Shown here piece by piece: positions 34,747 through 42,586 of a stretch of DNA of 64,000 nt. The notes under the pieces are model-generated. The model saw only the letters and a list, made by a program, of their open reading frames with translations, had not been told where the DNA came from and searched no databases. Both the position numbers and the translations under genes were made by a program. Position 1 is the stretch's first letter; each line of letters starts with the position of its first letter. The stretch comes from Rudaea sp. 3F27F6 (lineage in GTDB: Bacteria > Pseudomonadota > Gammaproteobacteria > Xanthomonadales > Rhodanobacteraceae): the NCBI RefSeq assembly GCF_005503555.1, contig NZ_SCNG01000002.1:186001-250000 (forward strand), given 5' to 3'.

Positions 34747-36285
34747 TCACTGCGATTGCGGCGGATGTTCGGGCAAGCGGCGCGAATCGTGCGGCGCGAC
34801 GAGCGGCCACTGCGCCAATTGCTTCTCGGGAAACCCGCTCGGCATGCCACGCACAAAGCGATCGAGAAAGGCCAAGGTGAAGCCGGTCAGAATTCCGTCC
34901 ATATCGCCCGGTGCGATCGTGCCGTAGGCCTTGTCGCGACCGGGCCAGCGCGTCAGGCGTACCAGGTCGGTCATGGCCATATGTGCCGAGTTGCGCACAC
35001 GCAGACGGTAATCGTCGCGCGCCTCGCCTTCCGCCTGCCAGCGGCGGAAAGCGAAATCCATCGGATGCACGGCAGCATCGCGCAGTTGCCCGCGGTACAG
35101 CGGATACTCGAGCCAGTCGGTGTGCAGCACGAGCAACGGCGCACGCACGGTGTGATCGAACATGGCCGGATCGTAGACCACGCCGTCGAGGCTGAAGGCA
35201 GCGCGACAGCGCGGCTCGGCATCGCAGGATTTCACCGCGATGCCGCCGCCGAACGACATGCCGCCGTAGGCCAGATGGGAAAAGTCGATGCGCTCGGCGA
35301 GGCGCGCGAGCAATGGCGAGCCTTTGCCCGCCTGCAAGGCCGCGAGCACGAAGGCCGTGTCGCCCTGCCAGGCCGCTTCGCTGTTCGTCAGCCGGTCTTT
35401 GACGACGGCTTCGGCGTAGGCTGGAAATGCCGCTTTCCAGTTTTCCAGATCGGGGCGTGCGACCAGCTTGTCGAGCGCTTCGACCAGCGCGGGCGTCACC
35501 TTGAACGGCGTGGTCGGCTTGTGCGAGCCGTCGGCGAAATCGATGCGCGATGAATCGTAGGGATGGCCGATGCTCGCGACGACATAGCCGTGGCTCGCCA
35601 GTTCCTCGAACAGCGGCGTGTTCTGCGCCGGATACATGTGATAGCCGTGGTTGAACAACACGAGCGGAAATGCGCCGTCACGACGCGGCTCGGCATCCAC
35701 ACGGGCGTGCGTGGGAATCGCGGAAAGATGCAGCAGCTCGAACGGTTTGTATCCGGCATTCGCGGCGATCGATGCGCCCTCGGTGCGGATATGCTCGGCC
35801 GGCAGATAACGCGCGTATGGCTTGCGGTCATCCGCTTCGGCCGGATACCAAAGCTGCACCGTCACTCGCCGCGGTTCGTTCGCAGCGTCCTCGAGCAGGC
35901 CGAGTCTGGCCGTATCGACCCATTCGATCCGGATCGTCCCGATCGCATACTGCCCGCTCGGCGCGGGCAGTGAGAACAGCGGAAAGAAATAGTAAGGAGC
36001 CACCGCCGCCGCGATCATCGCGGCGACGGACGTCCAGACTAGCAGCCGCCGCCAAACCGCCGCCGGTTTCGGTTCACGCGGACGGCGCCGCGCGAGGATG
36101 ACCACCAGCAGCAGCGTGCCGAGTGCAAACGCTGCCATCGGCACGGCCTGCCAATGATTCATCGACACTGCACCTGCCGACAACGCGAACGCGAGCAGCG
36201 CCGGGACGAACACTCTCCGTCCCAGCGCCAGCGCGCCCAAGGTCAACGCAAGAAAGAACAGCGCGGCCAGGTCGATCGTTTGCAT
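34747..36285 (-). CDS. Membrane-anchored lipase-like alpha/beta hydrolase
   Basis: 512 residues. Four membrane segments occupy the first ~120 residues (ALFFLALTLGALALG, LLAFALSAGAVSM, AAFALGTLLLVVILA, WTSVAAMIAAAVAPYYFF). The rest is a periplasmic alpha/beta hydrolase of the platelet-activating-factor acetylhydrolase type: PLVLFNHGYHMYP (oxyanion strand), AYGGMSFGGGIAV with nucleophile Ser in GMSFG, LLVLHTDW (Asp region) and SAHMAMTD (His candidate). It probably cleaves a lipid or small ester. The start has a strong GGAGGAG and lies 18 bases after the TonB receptor stop, so the two form an operon. Confidence 0.82.
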   Translation of the reverse strand: MQTIDLAALFFLALTLGALALGRRVFVPALLAFALSAGAVSMNHWQAVPMAAFALGTLLLVVILARRRPREPKPAAVWRRLLVWTSVAAMIAAAVAPYYFFPLFSLPAPSGQYAIGTIRIEWVDTARLGLLEDAANEPRRVTVQLWYPAEADDRKPYARYLPAEHIRTEGASIAANAGYKPFELLHLSAIPTHARVDAEPRRDGAFPLVLFNHGYHMYPAQNTPLFEELASHGYVVASIGHPYDSSRIDFADGSHKPTTPFKVTPALVEALDKLVARPDLENWKAAFPAYAEAVVKDRLTNSEAAWQGDTAFVLAALQAGKGSPLLARLAERIDFSHLAYGGMSFGGGIAVKSCDAEPRCRAAFSLDGVVYDPAMFDHTVRAPLLVLHTDWLEYPLYRGQLRDAAVHPMDFAFRRWQAEGEARDDYRLRVRNSAHMAMTDLVRLTRWPGRDKAYGTIAPGDMDGILTGFTLAFLDRFVRGMPSGFPEKQLAQWPLVAPHDSRRLPEHPPQSQ

Positions 36286-36303
36286 CGATCTCCTCCGCTC
36301 GGC

Positions 36304-38391
36304 TCAGAGCCGGTAGCCGACGGTAAAGCGCACCGCGCGCGGCGTGCTGTAGGTGACGAACAGCGGCGACAGCGATCCGACCGCGGCGTACTTGTTGGTC
36401 AGGTTGTACACGTTCAATTGCATCCAAGTGCGCCCGATCTCGTAGCTCAAATTGGCGTTGAGCAGTGTATAGGCCGGCAGGAAAAAACTGTTCGCCGCAT
36501 CGCCGGCCTGATTGGAATAATGACTGCCGCCGAGACTCATGCCGAGGCCGGCCAGAGGGCCTTCCTGCAGCGTGTACTTCGCCCACACGCTCGCGGAATA
36601 CTTCGGCGCATTGAGCGGGCGCGCTCCGACCGGCAGCGTATTGTCTTCGAGCACCTTGGCATCGTTGTAGGCGAACGAGGCGACCAGTTGCAGCCCAGGC
36701 AGCGGGCGGATCTGGCTGTCGAGCTCAAATCCGCGTGCGCGCTGGCGTCCGCTGACGTCGTAGGTGCCGGGCGGGGTCACGCGCGCGGTCGCCACGTTCG
36801 TGCGCGTGAGATCGTAGATCGACGCGGTCAGGTTGTAGCGGCCGTCCGCGGTCGCGAGCTTCATGCCGACCTCGCCCTGCCTGCCGCCCTCGGGTTCGAT
36901 CGGATTCAAATTTTTGTCGCGCAGGCCGATCTGCGGATTGAACGATTCGCTGTAGCTGGCGTAAGCGGACAACACCGGCGTGAAGCGGTAGTTGAGGCCG
37001 AAGCGCGGCACGAACGAGTTGTACGTGACCCAGCCCGTGCCGCTGTCGACCGAAACGCGATCATAGCGGCCTGCCAGGGTCACGGTCGTGCGCTCGGAGA
37101 ACGTCGCTTCCTCTTGCACGTAGAGCGCATGGCTATGCGAATCCGTATTCGACGGCGAAGGTGTCATCGTCGGGCGCACGAAAACGCGGTAGTCGGGATT
37201 GAACAAATCGAACTGGATCGGCGGAAAAAAGCCACCGAGGTAATCGATGCGGTCGTCGGTCTCGTTGCGGTACTCGTGGCCGACCGTGAGCTTGTGCGAC
37301 ACCGAACCCGTGCTGAAATCGCCGATCAGGCGCGTATCGACAGCGAAGGCCCTGCGGCTCTCGTCGAGATCGTAGTCGTAGACCGTCAGCGTGCGCTGGT
37401 CGGGTGCGAGCGACAGCGGTTGGTAGATATTGCGCCAGTCGAGGTCGGTCCAAGTGAAGCGCAGATTCTGCTGGAACTGGATTACGTCGGAGACCTTCGC
37501 CTTCCATTCGTAGCCGGTCGTGATGTGCTTCTGATCGACGATCGGCGGATTATCCGGATCCTCGATATACAGGCTGCGCGGCAGGCGCCCGTTCGGATTC
37601 GGCAGGATGTAGCCGCTTGCGGGCTGCGCCGGCACGAGCTGGTTCCATTCCTTCGTTATCGAGCTGAGGAAGGTGATCTCGCCATCGTCCGAATACGCCC
37701 AGCGCAGCGACGGCGCGAGATACAGGCGCTCGACGCCGTTGGTGTAGTCGATATGGCTGCCCTCGCGCCGATAGACCATGTTCAAGCGCCCGCTGACATT
37801 GCCTGAATCGTCCAGCACCTTGTTGAGGTCGGCCGTACCGATCAGCGTGTCGAACGAGCCGCCGGTCAGCGAAACGTCGGCGAAATCGTTCGACTCCGGC
37901 CGCTTGCTCACCAGATTGACCACGCCGCCCGGCGCGCCGCGGCCGTACAGCACGGACGCAGGGCCCTTGATCACCTCGACCTGTTCGAGCGCATTCGGCT
38001 CGATATTCAGCGACACCGTGCGCGGCAGCCCGTCGAGCTGGGTGTACTGCCACGACTCGAAGCCGCGTATGCGGAAAAAATCGTAGGCGCGCGCATAGCC
38101 GCCGACCGATACGCCGGCAACGTTGCGCAGGCCGTCTTCAAGCACCGAAATGCCCTGCTCTGCCATGAGCTGCCCGGAAAGCACCTGGATGTTCTGCGGT
38201 ACGTCGAGCAGCGACGTGCCGGTCTTGCTGTCCTTCACGTCCACTGTGCCGACGACGATGATGCCGCCGAGTTCGGCGGGCTTCTTGTCGCCCTGTTCCT
38301 CGGGCTGCGCCGGCGCCGTCTGCGCCGATGCGTTCTGGATCGTCGCCACGCTCAGACTGGCGGCCAGGAGTGAACGAATGCAATGCCACAC
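36304..38391 (-). CDS. TonB-dependent siderophore-type receptor
   Basis: 695 residues from a GTG start with GGGAGG nine bases upstream. Signal peptide (LLAASLSVATIQNASAQ). The plug domain covers about residues 55-165 with SVLEDGLRNVAGV, FRIRGFESWQYTQLDG and VEVIKGPASVLYGRGAPGGVVNLVSKRP, the standard siderophore-receptor blocks. The barrel ends with the beta-strand VRFTVGYRL. The likely ligand is a ferric siderophore or another bulky compound; the operon with a lipase-like enzyme and the neighbouring amidases suggest an ester or amide. The gene points away from the cassette array, so its promoter lies next to the array edge. Confidence 0.93.
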   Translation of the reverse strand: MWHCIRSLLAASLSVATIQNASAQTAPAQPEEQGDKKPAELGGIIVVGTVDVKDSKTGTSLLDVPQNIQVLSGQLMAEQGISVLEDGLRNVAGVSVGGYARAYDFFRIRGFESWQYTQLDGLPRTVSLNIEPNALEQVEVIKGPASVLYGRGAPGGVVNLVSKRPESNDFADVSLTGGSFDTLIGTADLNKVLDDSGNVSGRLNMVYRREGSHIDYTNGVERLYLAPSLRWAYSDDGEITFLSSITKEWNQLVPAQPASGYILPNPNGRLPRSLYIEDPDNPPIVDQKHITTGYEWKAKVSDVIQFQQNLRFTWTDLDWRNIYQPLSLAPDQRTLTVYDYDLDESRRAFAVDTRLIGDFSTGSVSHKLTVGHEYRNETDDRIDYLGGFFPPIQFDLFNPDYRVFVRPTMTPSPSNTDSHSHALYVQEEATFSERTTVTLAGRYDRVSVDSGTGWVTYNSFVPRFGLNYRFTPVLSAYASYSESFNPQIGLRDKNLNPIEPEGGRQGEVGMKLATADGRYNLTASIYDLTRTNVATARVTPPGTYDVSGRQRARGFELDSQIRPLPGLQLVASFAYNDAKVLEDNTLPVGARPLNAPKYSASVWAKYTLQEGPLAGLGMSLGGSHYSNQAGDAANSFFLPAYTLLNANLSYEIGRTWMQLNVYNLTNKYAAVGSLSPLFVTYSTPRAVRFTVGYRL

Positions 38392-38579
38392 TGGTTTTTC
38401 CTCCCTCTGTTTTTTTGTGTATGCCGACGCTGACGGCCGCGCCCTTTTCCTACTTTGCGGTTAAGGCCGACACGTTAGCTTGGAGGACGCCGCATGTTCG
38501 TGCGTACTCGGGGGAGATGCGAGTGAACGATACAAAATCGGCTCGCAGTTGTGCGCTCTCCGCGAGTGTGCAGTCAAGT

Positions 38580-38670
38580 GATCGAAGCCATCGGCGCGGG
38601 CGGATCACTGTGACGGATTGCGGTATCCTGCATTCATCACGGCAGCGGCCGTTTGGCTCAAGCGTTAGCT
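38580..38670 (+). repeat. Integron attC site (first of the array)
   Basis: About 91 bp. The left box is degenerate (start placed by alignment). GGCGGATCACTGTGACGG and GGATTGCGGTATCCTG match the consensus; right arm CAGCGGCCGTTTGGCTCAAG and right box GTTAGCT. Confidence 0.75.
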
Positions 38671-38689
38671 ACCTCAGAACTAAGGCTTT

Positions 38690-39034
38690 ATGAACCCTTT
38701 CTTGCTGATCTTCGGCTTAGCGACGGCAATCGCTGTTGTGCTTATTGGTATCAGCCTACTACTCACCCGGCTGCTTCTTCAGCGCTCCGCCCCACGCAGC
38801 CTCATTCGGATCAAACCTTTCGGTATTCTCCTATGCATCGCGCAGTTCCTAATCGCGTTCGCCGTCATTGCCTGGGGTAGATCCCATCTCGACTCGGCTT
38901 TAGGCCATGTCGTTGCTACGGATCTCGGAGCTGTCGCTATGATCATAGCGGCGGGCATTTTCGGCTGTATCGTCTCGGCGTTTCTGCAACGCCGTGGAAT
39001 TGCCCTTTACTACCGCGCGCAATCCGGTGGTTGA
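38690..39034 (+). CDS. Small membrane protein, cassette 1
   Basis: 114 residues with three hydrophobic segments (residues 4-28, 43-62, 74-97) and a basic stretch after the first (LLQRSAPRSLIRIKPFG). No family recognised. Starts 20 bases after the attC right box without a good ribosome-binding site, and its TGA lies at the left box of the next attC. Inner-membrane location is predicted. Function unknown. Confidence 0.65.
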   Translation: MNPFLLIFGLATAIAVVLIGISLLLTRLLLQRSAPRSLIRIKPFGILLCIAQFLIAFAVIAWGRSHLDSALGHVVATDLGAVAMIIAAGIFGCIVSAFLQRRGIALYYRAQSGG

Positions 39035-39118
39035 GTATTGGCAAAAGCAGACCGCTGCGTTGGGGGGCAGTATACTGACACCCATCGCGGTGGCGGCTGC
39101 TTCGCTCAAGCGCCAGGT
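39030..39118 (+). repeat. Integron attC site
   Basis: 89 bp. The left box GTTGAGT and spacer are changed; the arm AGACCGCTGCG and central GGCAGTATACTGACACCCATCGC fit; right box GCCAGGT. Confidence 0.75.
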
Positions 39119-39127
39119 GTGGTACGT

Positions 39128-39493
39128 GTGAGCGCTACGTTACCCAGACCAATCTCTGCATACGAAGTCGCTCTCATTCGGGAGGCGCTGTCGGTCGCAT
39201 CTACCTTTCAGGCAGAACCTGTAATGCTTGAGGGCTTATCTCAGCTGCAAGTTGTCCATTGCTGTCCATGCGGTTGCGCAAGCGTAAGCTTCGGGATTCC
39301 CGGGACTTCAAAGCCGAAACTCCTGCGCGTGGCAGATGCTGAGGGCAATACCTCACAAGGCGAAAGCGTCGGCTTCATAGTTCAAGCTACTGCAACACAA
39401 GTGGCTCATGTTGAGGTGCATTGGCATCACTCAACAGGCGCTCCACTGCCGGTCCTGGGTAGTCTGAGACCGTATGGCGCGTCTAATATCTAA
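39128..39493 (+). CDS. Cys-cluster protein of unknown function, cassette 2
   Basis: 121 residues from a GTG at 39128. The N-terminal third is a helix-rich stretch (ISAYEVALIREALSVASTF), followed by a strand and a Cys cluster, VVHCCPCGCASVSF, which could bind a metal. The rest is beta-rich. No signal peptide. The stop TAA is inside the following attC left box. Small proteins with an HxCxCGC-like text occur among uncharacterised accessory genes; no role is proven. Confidence 0.62.
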   Translation: MSATLPRPISAYEVALIREALSVASTFQAEPVMLEGLSQLQVVHCCPCGCASVSFGIPGTSKPKLLRVADAEGNTSQGESVGFIVQATATQVAHVEVHWHHSTGAPLPVLGSLRPYGASNI

Positions 39494-39578
39494 TTATTCG
39501 CGCAAGCCGACCGTTGCGGTGAGGTTGCAGTAACGTGCTGAACATTGCGGCAGCGGCCGCTTAACTCAAGCGTTAGGT
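39488..39578 (+). repeat. Integron attC site
   Basis: 91 bp. Left box ATCTAAT, spacer TATTCGCGC, right arm GCAGCGGCCGCTTAACTCAAGC, right box GTTAGGT (perfect match to GTTRRRY). Confidence 0.88.
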
Positions 39579-39601
39579 CGCATCAATGTGAGAGCATTCT
39601 C

Positions 39602-40099
39602 GTGAGCACAACTTTCAGCTATGTAGCGCACCTTGACGAAGAGGCTGCCAAGCGCGCGGCCAGAGCTTTCTATATCCGCTCCGTGCTCAAGCTGCGCCCC
39701 TGGAGAACGGTTCTCCCGCCGGTCTTTTTCGGGCTCGCAACGCTTTTCATGTATCGCACCGGCGGCGACTCGTGGCCGCTCGGTGTGTTTATCACATTTT
39801 TCTTTTTCTCATTGATCTTCCCGATAGGCTTCCTTGTCGCACGACCGATTGCCGCGGCGAGGTTTGCCCGCAAGAACCCAGAGCAGTTTGTAGGTATCGG
39901 AGCCAACGGGCTAACCCTAAAAAATCAAAATGGCGAGGCTACCATCGGCTGGAAGCGTTTCAAGTACGTTTGGGACGTCGGTGACTACGTCATTCTCGTC
40001 ATAAGTCCCTTCGCATCGCTAAACCTGCCTAAGCAAGGGATGCCCGAAGGTGCTCAGCAGTTCATACTCCAGTCGGTGGTATCTGCAAATGCAAACTGA
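39602..40099 (+). CDS. YcxB-like membrane protein, cassette 3
   Basis: 165 residues from a GTG at 39602. An N-terminal soluble segment (TTFSYVAHLDEEAAKRAARAF) precedes two membrane segments (TVLPPVFFGLATLFMY, LGVFITFFFFSLIFPIGFLVA). A C-terminal domain reads IGWKRFKYVWDVGDYVILVISPFASLNLPKQGMPEGAQQF; in YcxB-like proteins (PF14317) this strand-turn-strand with LPK is the hallmark. Function of the family is not established. The stop lies about at the left box of the next attC. Confidence 0.72.
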   Translation: MSTTFSYVAHLDEEAAKRAARAFYIRSVLKLRPWRTVLPPVFFGLATLFMYRTGGDSWPLGVFITFFFFSLIFPIGFLVARPIAAARFARKNPEQFVGIGANGLTLKNQNGEATIGWKRFKYVWDVGDYVILVISPFASLNLPKQGMPEGAQQFILQSVVSANAN

Positions 40100-40183
40100 G
40101 TACTCGCTCAAGCGAACCGCCGTGACGGGTTGCACTATGCTGCCACGTACTGCGGCAGTGGCAGCTCAGCTCAAGCGTTAGAA
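40092..40183 (+). repeat. Integron attC site
   Basis: 92 bp. The left box is imperfect (CAAACTG); CTCGCTCAAGCGAACCGCCG and GACGGGTTGC fit; right arm GCAGCTCAGCTCAAGC, right box GTTAGAA. Confidence 0.82.
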
Positions 40184-40187
40184 CTCA

Positions 40188-40448
40188 ATGGTCACTCTCG
40201 TGCTAACCCGCGACGGCTATGAACATTTGGTCACCGCACTGGGCCAAGTTCCGCCTCAGCTATGGGTTAACGCTAATGTGCTTTCCGGAGAGGAGCTCCA
40301 CACACTCCGCGCCGCCGGACACGATGTGACTAATTTCGCAAAGCCAATTCCACTCCGCGATCAAGCTGCAATCTATGACGCAATTCAGACAGTCCAAGAG
40401 CATCATCCGCTTCAACGCCTTTGGGTCGAATTTCCACCAAAATTCTAA
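40188..40448 (+). CDS. Small soluble protein, cassette 4
   Basis: 86 residues, beginning four bases after the attC right box, so no Shine-Dalgarno sequence is possible within the cassette. Pattern: strand, helix (YEHLVTALGQV), strand (LWVNANVLS), helix (EELHTLRAAG), then RDQAAIYDAIQTVQEHHPLQRLWVEF. This looks like a small alpha/beta fold. No family recognised. Its TAA stop is inside the next attC left box. Function unknown. Confidence 0.6.
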   Translation: MVTLVLTRDGYEHLVTALGQVPPQLWVNANVLSGEELHTLRAAGHDVTNFAKPIPLRDQAAIYDAIQTVQEHHPLQRLWVEFPPKF

Positions 40449-40532
40449 CTGCTCGCTCAAGCGGGCCGCTGCGCCAGTTTGCGGTATCCTCAAACCGATC
40501 GCGGCCGCGGCCACTTAGCTCAAGCGTTAGGC
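40443..40532 (+). repeat. Integron attC site
   Basis: 90 bp. Left box TTCTAAC, GCTCGCTCAAGCGGGCCGCTGCG, TTGCGGTATCCTCA; right arm GCGGCCACTTAGCTCAAGC, right box GTTAGGC. Well preserved. Confidence 0.88.
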
Positions 40533-40565
40533 CTCAGCGACAACGCATTTGCAACTCGGAGAACT

Positions 40566-40868
40566 ATGGGCTGGGCAACACACTACATCGCCAAGCTGAG
40601 GGCAGGAGAAGTTGTCTCATTTCGTCCGCGTGGAGGTTCGATGTCGGGCAGGATAGAGTCAGGTCAACTCTGCACCGTGGCTCCCGTGCAGGACTTTTCC
40701 TCACTTGCCGTTGGCGACATCGTTCTGTGCAAGGTCTCGGGAAACGAGTACCTGCACCTGATCAAGGCGATCCAAGAGCATCGCTATCAAATCGGCAACA
40801 ACAAGGGCTTCATCAACGGTTGGGTCGGTCAAAATGCCATCTACGGCAAGTGCATTAAGGTCGAGTGA
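40566..40868 (+). CDS. S24/LexA-like peptidase-domain protein, cassette 5
   Basis: 100 residues from the ATG at 40566. The sequence VVSFRPRGGSMSGRIESGQLCTVAPV has the Ser (in GGSMSGRI) of the S24/S26 signal-peptidase-like fold, followed by LAVGDIVLCKVSGNEYLHLIKAIQ with the Lys of the Ser-Lys dyad (IKA). No DNA-binding domain is attached, unlike LexA or phage repressors. Proteins of this short type could be UmuD-like proteases or binders; target unknown. Cytoplasmic. The gene ends 11 bases before the next attC. Confidence 0.68.
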   Translation: MGWATHYIAKLRAGEVVSFRPRGGSMSGRIESGQLCTVAPVQDFSSLAVGDIVLCKVSGNEYLHLIKAIQEHRYQIGNNKGFINGWVGQNAIYGKCIKVE

Positions 40869-40879
40869 GCCAAGCCGAG

Positions 40880-40969
40880 TCCTGACCATTCGCTCAAACG
40901 GACCGCCACGACGGGTTGCGGTATCCTGACATTCATCGCGGCAACGGCCGCTTAGCTCAGGCGCTAGGC
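40880..40969 (+). repeat. Integron attC site
   Basis: 90 bp. Left box TCCTGAC, CATTCGCTCAAACGGACCGCC, CGACGGGTTGCGGTATCCTG; right arm GCAACGGCCGCTTAGCTCAG, right box GCTAGGC. Confidence 0.88.
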
Positions 40970-40974
40970 AACCC

Positions 40975-41481
40975 ATGGGACTTCCCTATTTCATCGTGGC
41001 GATGGCTCTCGCGATTGACGTGCAGCCCAACCCGTCTCCAGACCAAGTGGTTCGTGCGTTTTACAGTACGGATGTAGCTCTTCATAGCCATGGACTACCG
41101 GACTCGACTGCGCTTAAGTCCATTACGCGTTTCATTTCCCCGGGCTTTGCAAAGCTACTGCGGCAAGCGCAGGCGGCTGAAGCCGCATGTGTCAAAGACA
41201 CGCCTGCTGGGCTAAAGCCTCCCATTTGGGAGACGGCAATTTTCGCCCAAACTTGGGGGGACGCAACGGGTGCCGATCGCATCCTTGTAAAGACTCAGAG
41301 CTCAAAGTCGGCATCAGTCGTCGCCGCGCTGAAGTACCTTCATGACGAGCCTCATGAAATCAATCTTGAACTATCCAGCATTGACGGCATTTGGGTCATC
41401 ACTGACCTGAAGTATCCAGATGGCACAAGCCTGAGCGAACAATTACGTCACTACGTACGTTTCAAATGTGCGTTCCTGTGA
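40975..41481 (+). CDS. DUF3828-like secreted protein, cassette 6
   Basis: 168 residues starting five bases after the attC. The N-terminal hydrophobic stretch (LPYFIVAMALAIDVQ) may be a short signal peptide. SPDQVVRAFYSTDVAL then ITRFISPGFAKLLRQAQ match the opening of DUF3828-type proteins, often annotated as periplasmic. The C-terminal half ends with strands (DGIWVITDLKYPDG). DUF3828 has no known activity. The gene is followed by 18 bases and then the next attC. Confidence 0.65.
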   Translation: MGLPYFIVAMALAIDVQPNPSPDQVVRAFYSTDVALHSHGLPDSTALKSITRFISPGFAKLLRQAQAAEAACVKDTPAGLKPPIWETAIFAQTWGDATGADRILVKTQSSKSASVVAALKYLHDEPHEINLELSSIDGIWVITDLKYPDGTSLSEQLRHYVRFKCAFL

Positions 41482-41499
41482 TCGCGGAACAAATGCGAT

Positions 41500-41589
41500 G
41501 TCTGACCATTCGCTCAGCCGGACTGCTGCGACGACTAGCGGTATCCTGATATTCCCAGCGGCAGCGGCCGCTTAGCTCAAGCTTTAGGC
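41500..41589 (+). repeat. Integron attC site
   Basis: 90 bp. Left box GTCTGAC, CATTCGCTCAGCCGGACTGCTGCG, GCGGTATCCTGAT; right arm GCAGCGGCCGCTTAGCTCAAGC, right box TTTAGGC (G to T at the first base). Confidence 0.85.
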
Positions 41590-41600
41590 GGCTCATAAGA

Positions 41601-41906
41601 ATGGAGTCAACTCTACTCTGGCGGCACGTGAAAATAGCGCGAGCTTTCGTTGTGCTCTGGGCGGTTTTCTGGCCGCCCTTCGGCCTGGTGTTTTCCATCG
41701 CATATCACTCGCACTACGGCCATCAAGCTCCTTCTTGGGCCGTGTTCTCCTCATTAGCGTCCTGGGTCCTGATTGGAAACATAGGTGCCTGGCTTCTTTC
41801 CAGACGCCCGTGCCCTCGTTGCGGAAAATCCGGCACACTATCTCGTATATGGGAGCCTCGTGTTCATTGTCAGCATTGCGGTCTATCTGCCAGCGCCGCC
41901 GGCTAA
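41601..41906 (+). CDS. Membrane protein with zinc ribbon, cassette 7
   Basis: 101 residues with two membrane segments (ARAFVVLWAVFWPPFGLVFSI, residues 13-33, and AVFSSLASWVLIGNIGAWLL, near 47-66). A C-terminal zinc ribbon follows: CPRCGKSG then VHCQHCG. The arrangement is the reverse of the 494-802 protein, where the ribbon comes first. Function unknown; membrane-tethered regulator or chaperone-like roles are conceivable but unsupported. The TAA stop is inside the next attC left box. Confidence 0.68.
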   Translation: MESTLLWRHVKIARAFVVLWAVFWPPFGLVFSIAYHSHYGHQAPSWAVFSSLASWVLIGNIGAWLLSRRPCPRCGKSGTLSRIWEPRVHCQHCGLSASAAG

Positions 41907-41991
41907 CTATTCGCTCAAGCCGCACCGCTGCGATGGCTTGCGGCATCCTCACACCCATCACGACCGCAGCCGCTTAGCTCAAGTGTTAGGC
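41901..41991 (+). repeat. Integron attC site
   Basis: 91 bp. Left box GGCTAAC, TATTCGCTCAAGCCGCACCGCTGCG, GCTTGCGGCATCCTC; right arm CCGCAGCCGCTTAGCTCAAG, right box GTTAGGC. Confidence 0.88.
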
Positions 41992-42003
41992 ATCTAAATT
42001 CAC

Positions 42004-42483
42004 ATGCTCCGCAGTCTGAATCTCACTTTGTTCCTATCTCTTGTTTTCCTGGCGGCATGTGCGGGGCCAAGAACGCATCGCCTCCCGCACGATGCAGAAC
42101 TCGCCTTAGCTTCACCCACAGACGTTACGCTCTATTCCCTTGAACCTTGGGCAAGAAAAGAAGACGCCACCTATTTCGGTTATCAAATACTCGGAACAAT
42201 TCCACTTTCCGGGGCCAAAGCCGCGGTCGCGAAAGCCGAATTCCGCGACGCCTACATGACATGGAAAGATCCAGGTTATTGGGCAGGCTGTTTTGATCCG
42301 CGGGTAGCACTGCGCATCGTGTACCGAGCGACTGTCTACGATTTTCTGCTTTGTTATCAGTGCGGTTACCTGCGGGTCTATAAAAACGGGGCCTTTGTCG
42401 TCGAACTCGGAGCAACTGGCAATCCAACTCGGCTCAATGCAATATTGCAAGCAGCAGGCGTTCCCATTTCCACCAGCGGCTAG
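42004..42483 (+). CDS. Putative lipoprotein, cassette 8
   Basis: 159 residues. A lipoprotein signal (SLNLTLFLSLVFLAACAG, lipobox LAAC with Cys at residue 19) predicts a lipid-anchored periplasmic protein. Mature part: DVTLYSLEPWARK, FGYQILGTIPL, then CFDPRVALRIVYRATVYDFLLCYQCGYLRVYKNG, a text seen in uncharacterised bacterial proteins of about this length. Three Cys after the lipobox could form a disulfide. No enzymatic motif. It is in a cassette bounded by the attC at 41901 and the unusual site at 42498. Confidence 0.7.
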   Translation: MLRSLNLTLFLSLVFLAACAGPRTHRLPHDAELALASPTDVTLYSLEPWARKEDATYFGYQILGTIPLSGAKAAVAKAEFRDAYMTWKDPGYWAGCFDPRVALRIVYRATVYDFLLCYQCGYLRVYKNGAFVVELGATGNPTRLNAILQAAGVPISTSG

Positions 42484-42497
42484 CTCGTGCAGTCTGC

Positions 42498-42569
42498 GCT
42501 TAACTGGGCACTCAACGCGACTGTGACCTGTCACCGTGATAATCCAGCGCCTCGCGCGGCACGTTAACT
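42498..42569 (+). repeat. Divergent, shorter attC site
   Basis: 72 bp. The left box GCTTAAC fits RYYYAAC and the right box GTTAACT is close to GTTRRRY, but inner arms (TGGGCACTC against GAGGCGCG-type text) and the centre do not match the other sites. Placement by position between two cassettes; confidence moderate. Confidence 0.5.
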
Positions 42570-42586
42570 AAGGCGGCAGGCAATAC

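Noticed and set aside
38392-38580. Integron attI site or integrase gene before the first cassette
   Set aside because: No open frame with tyrosine-recombinase residues exists near the array, and no attI-like core is recognisable.
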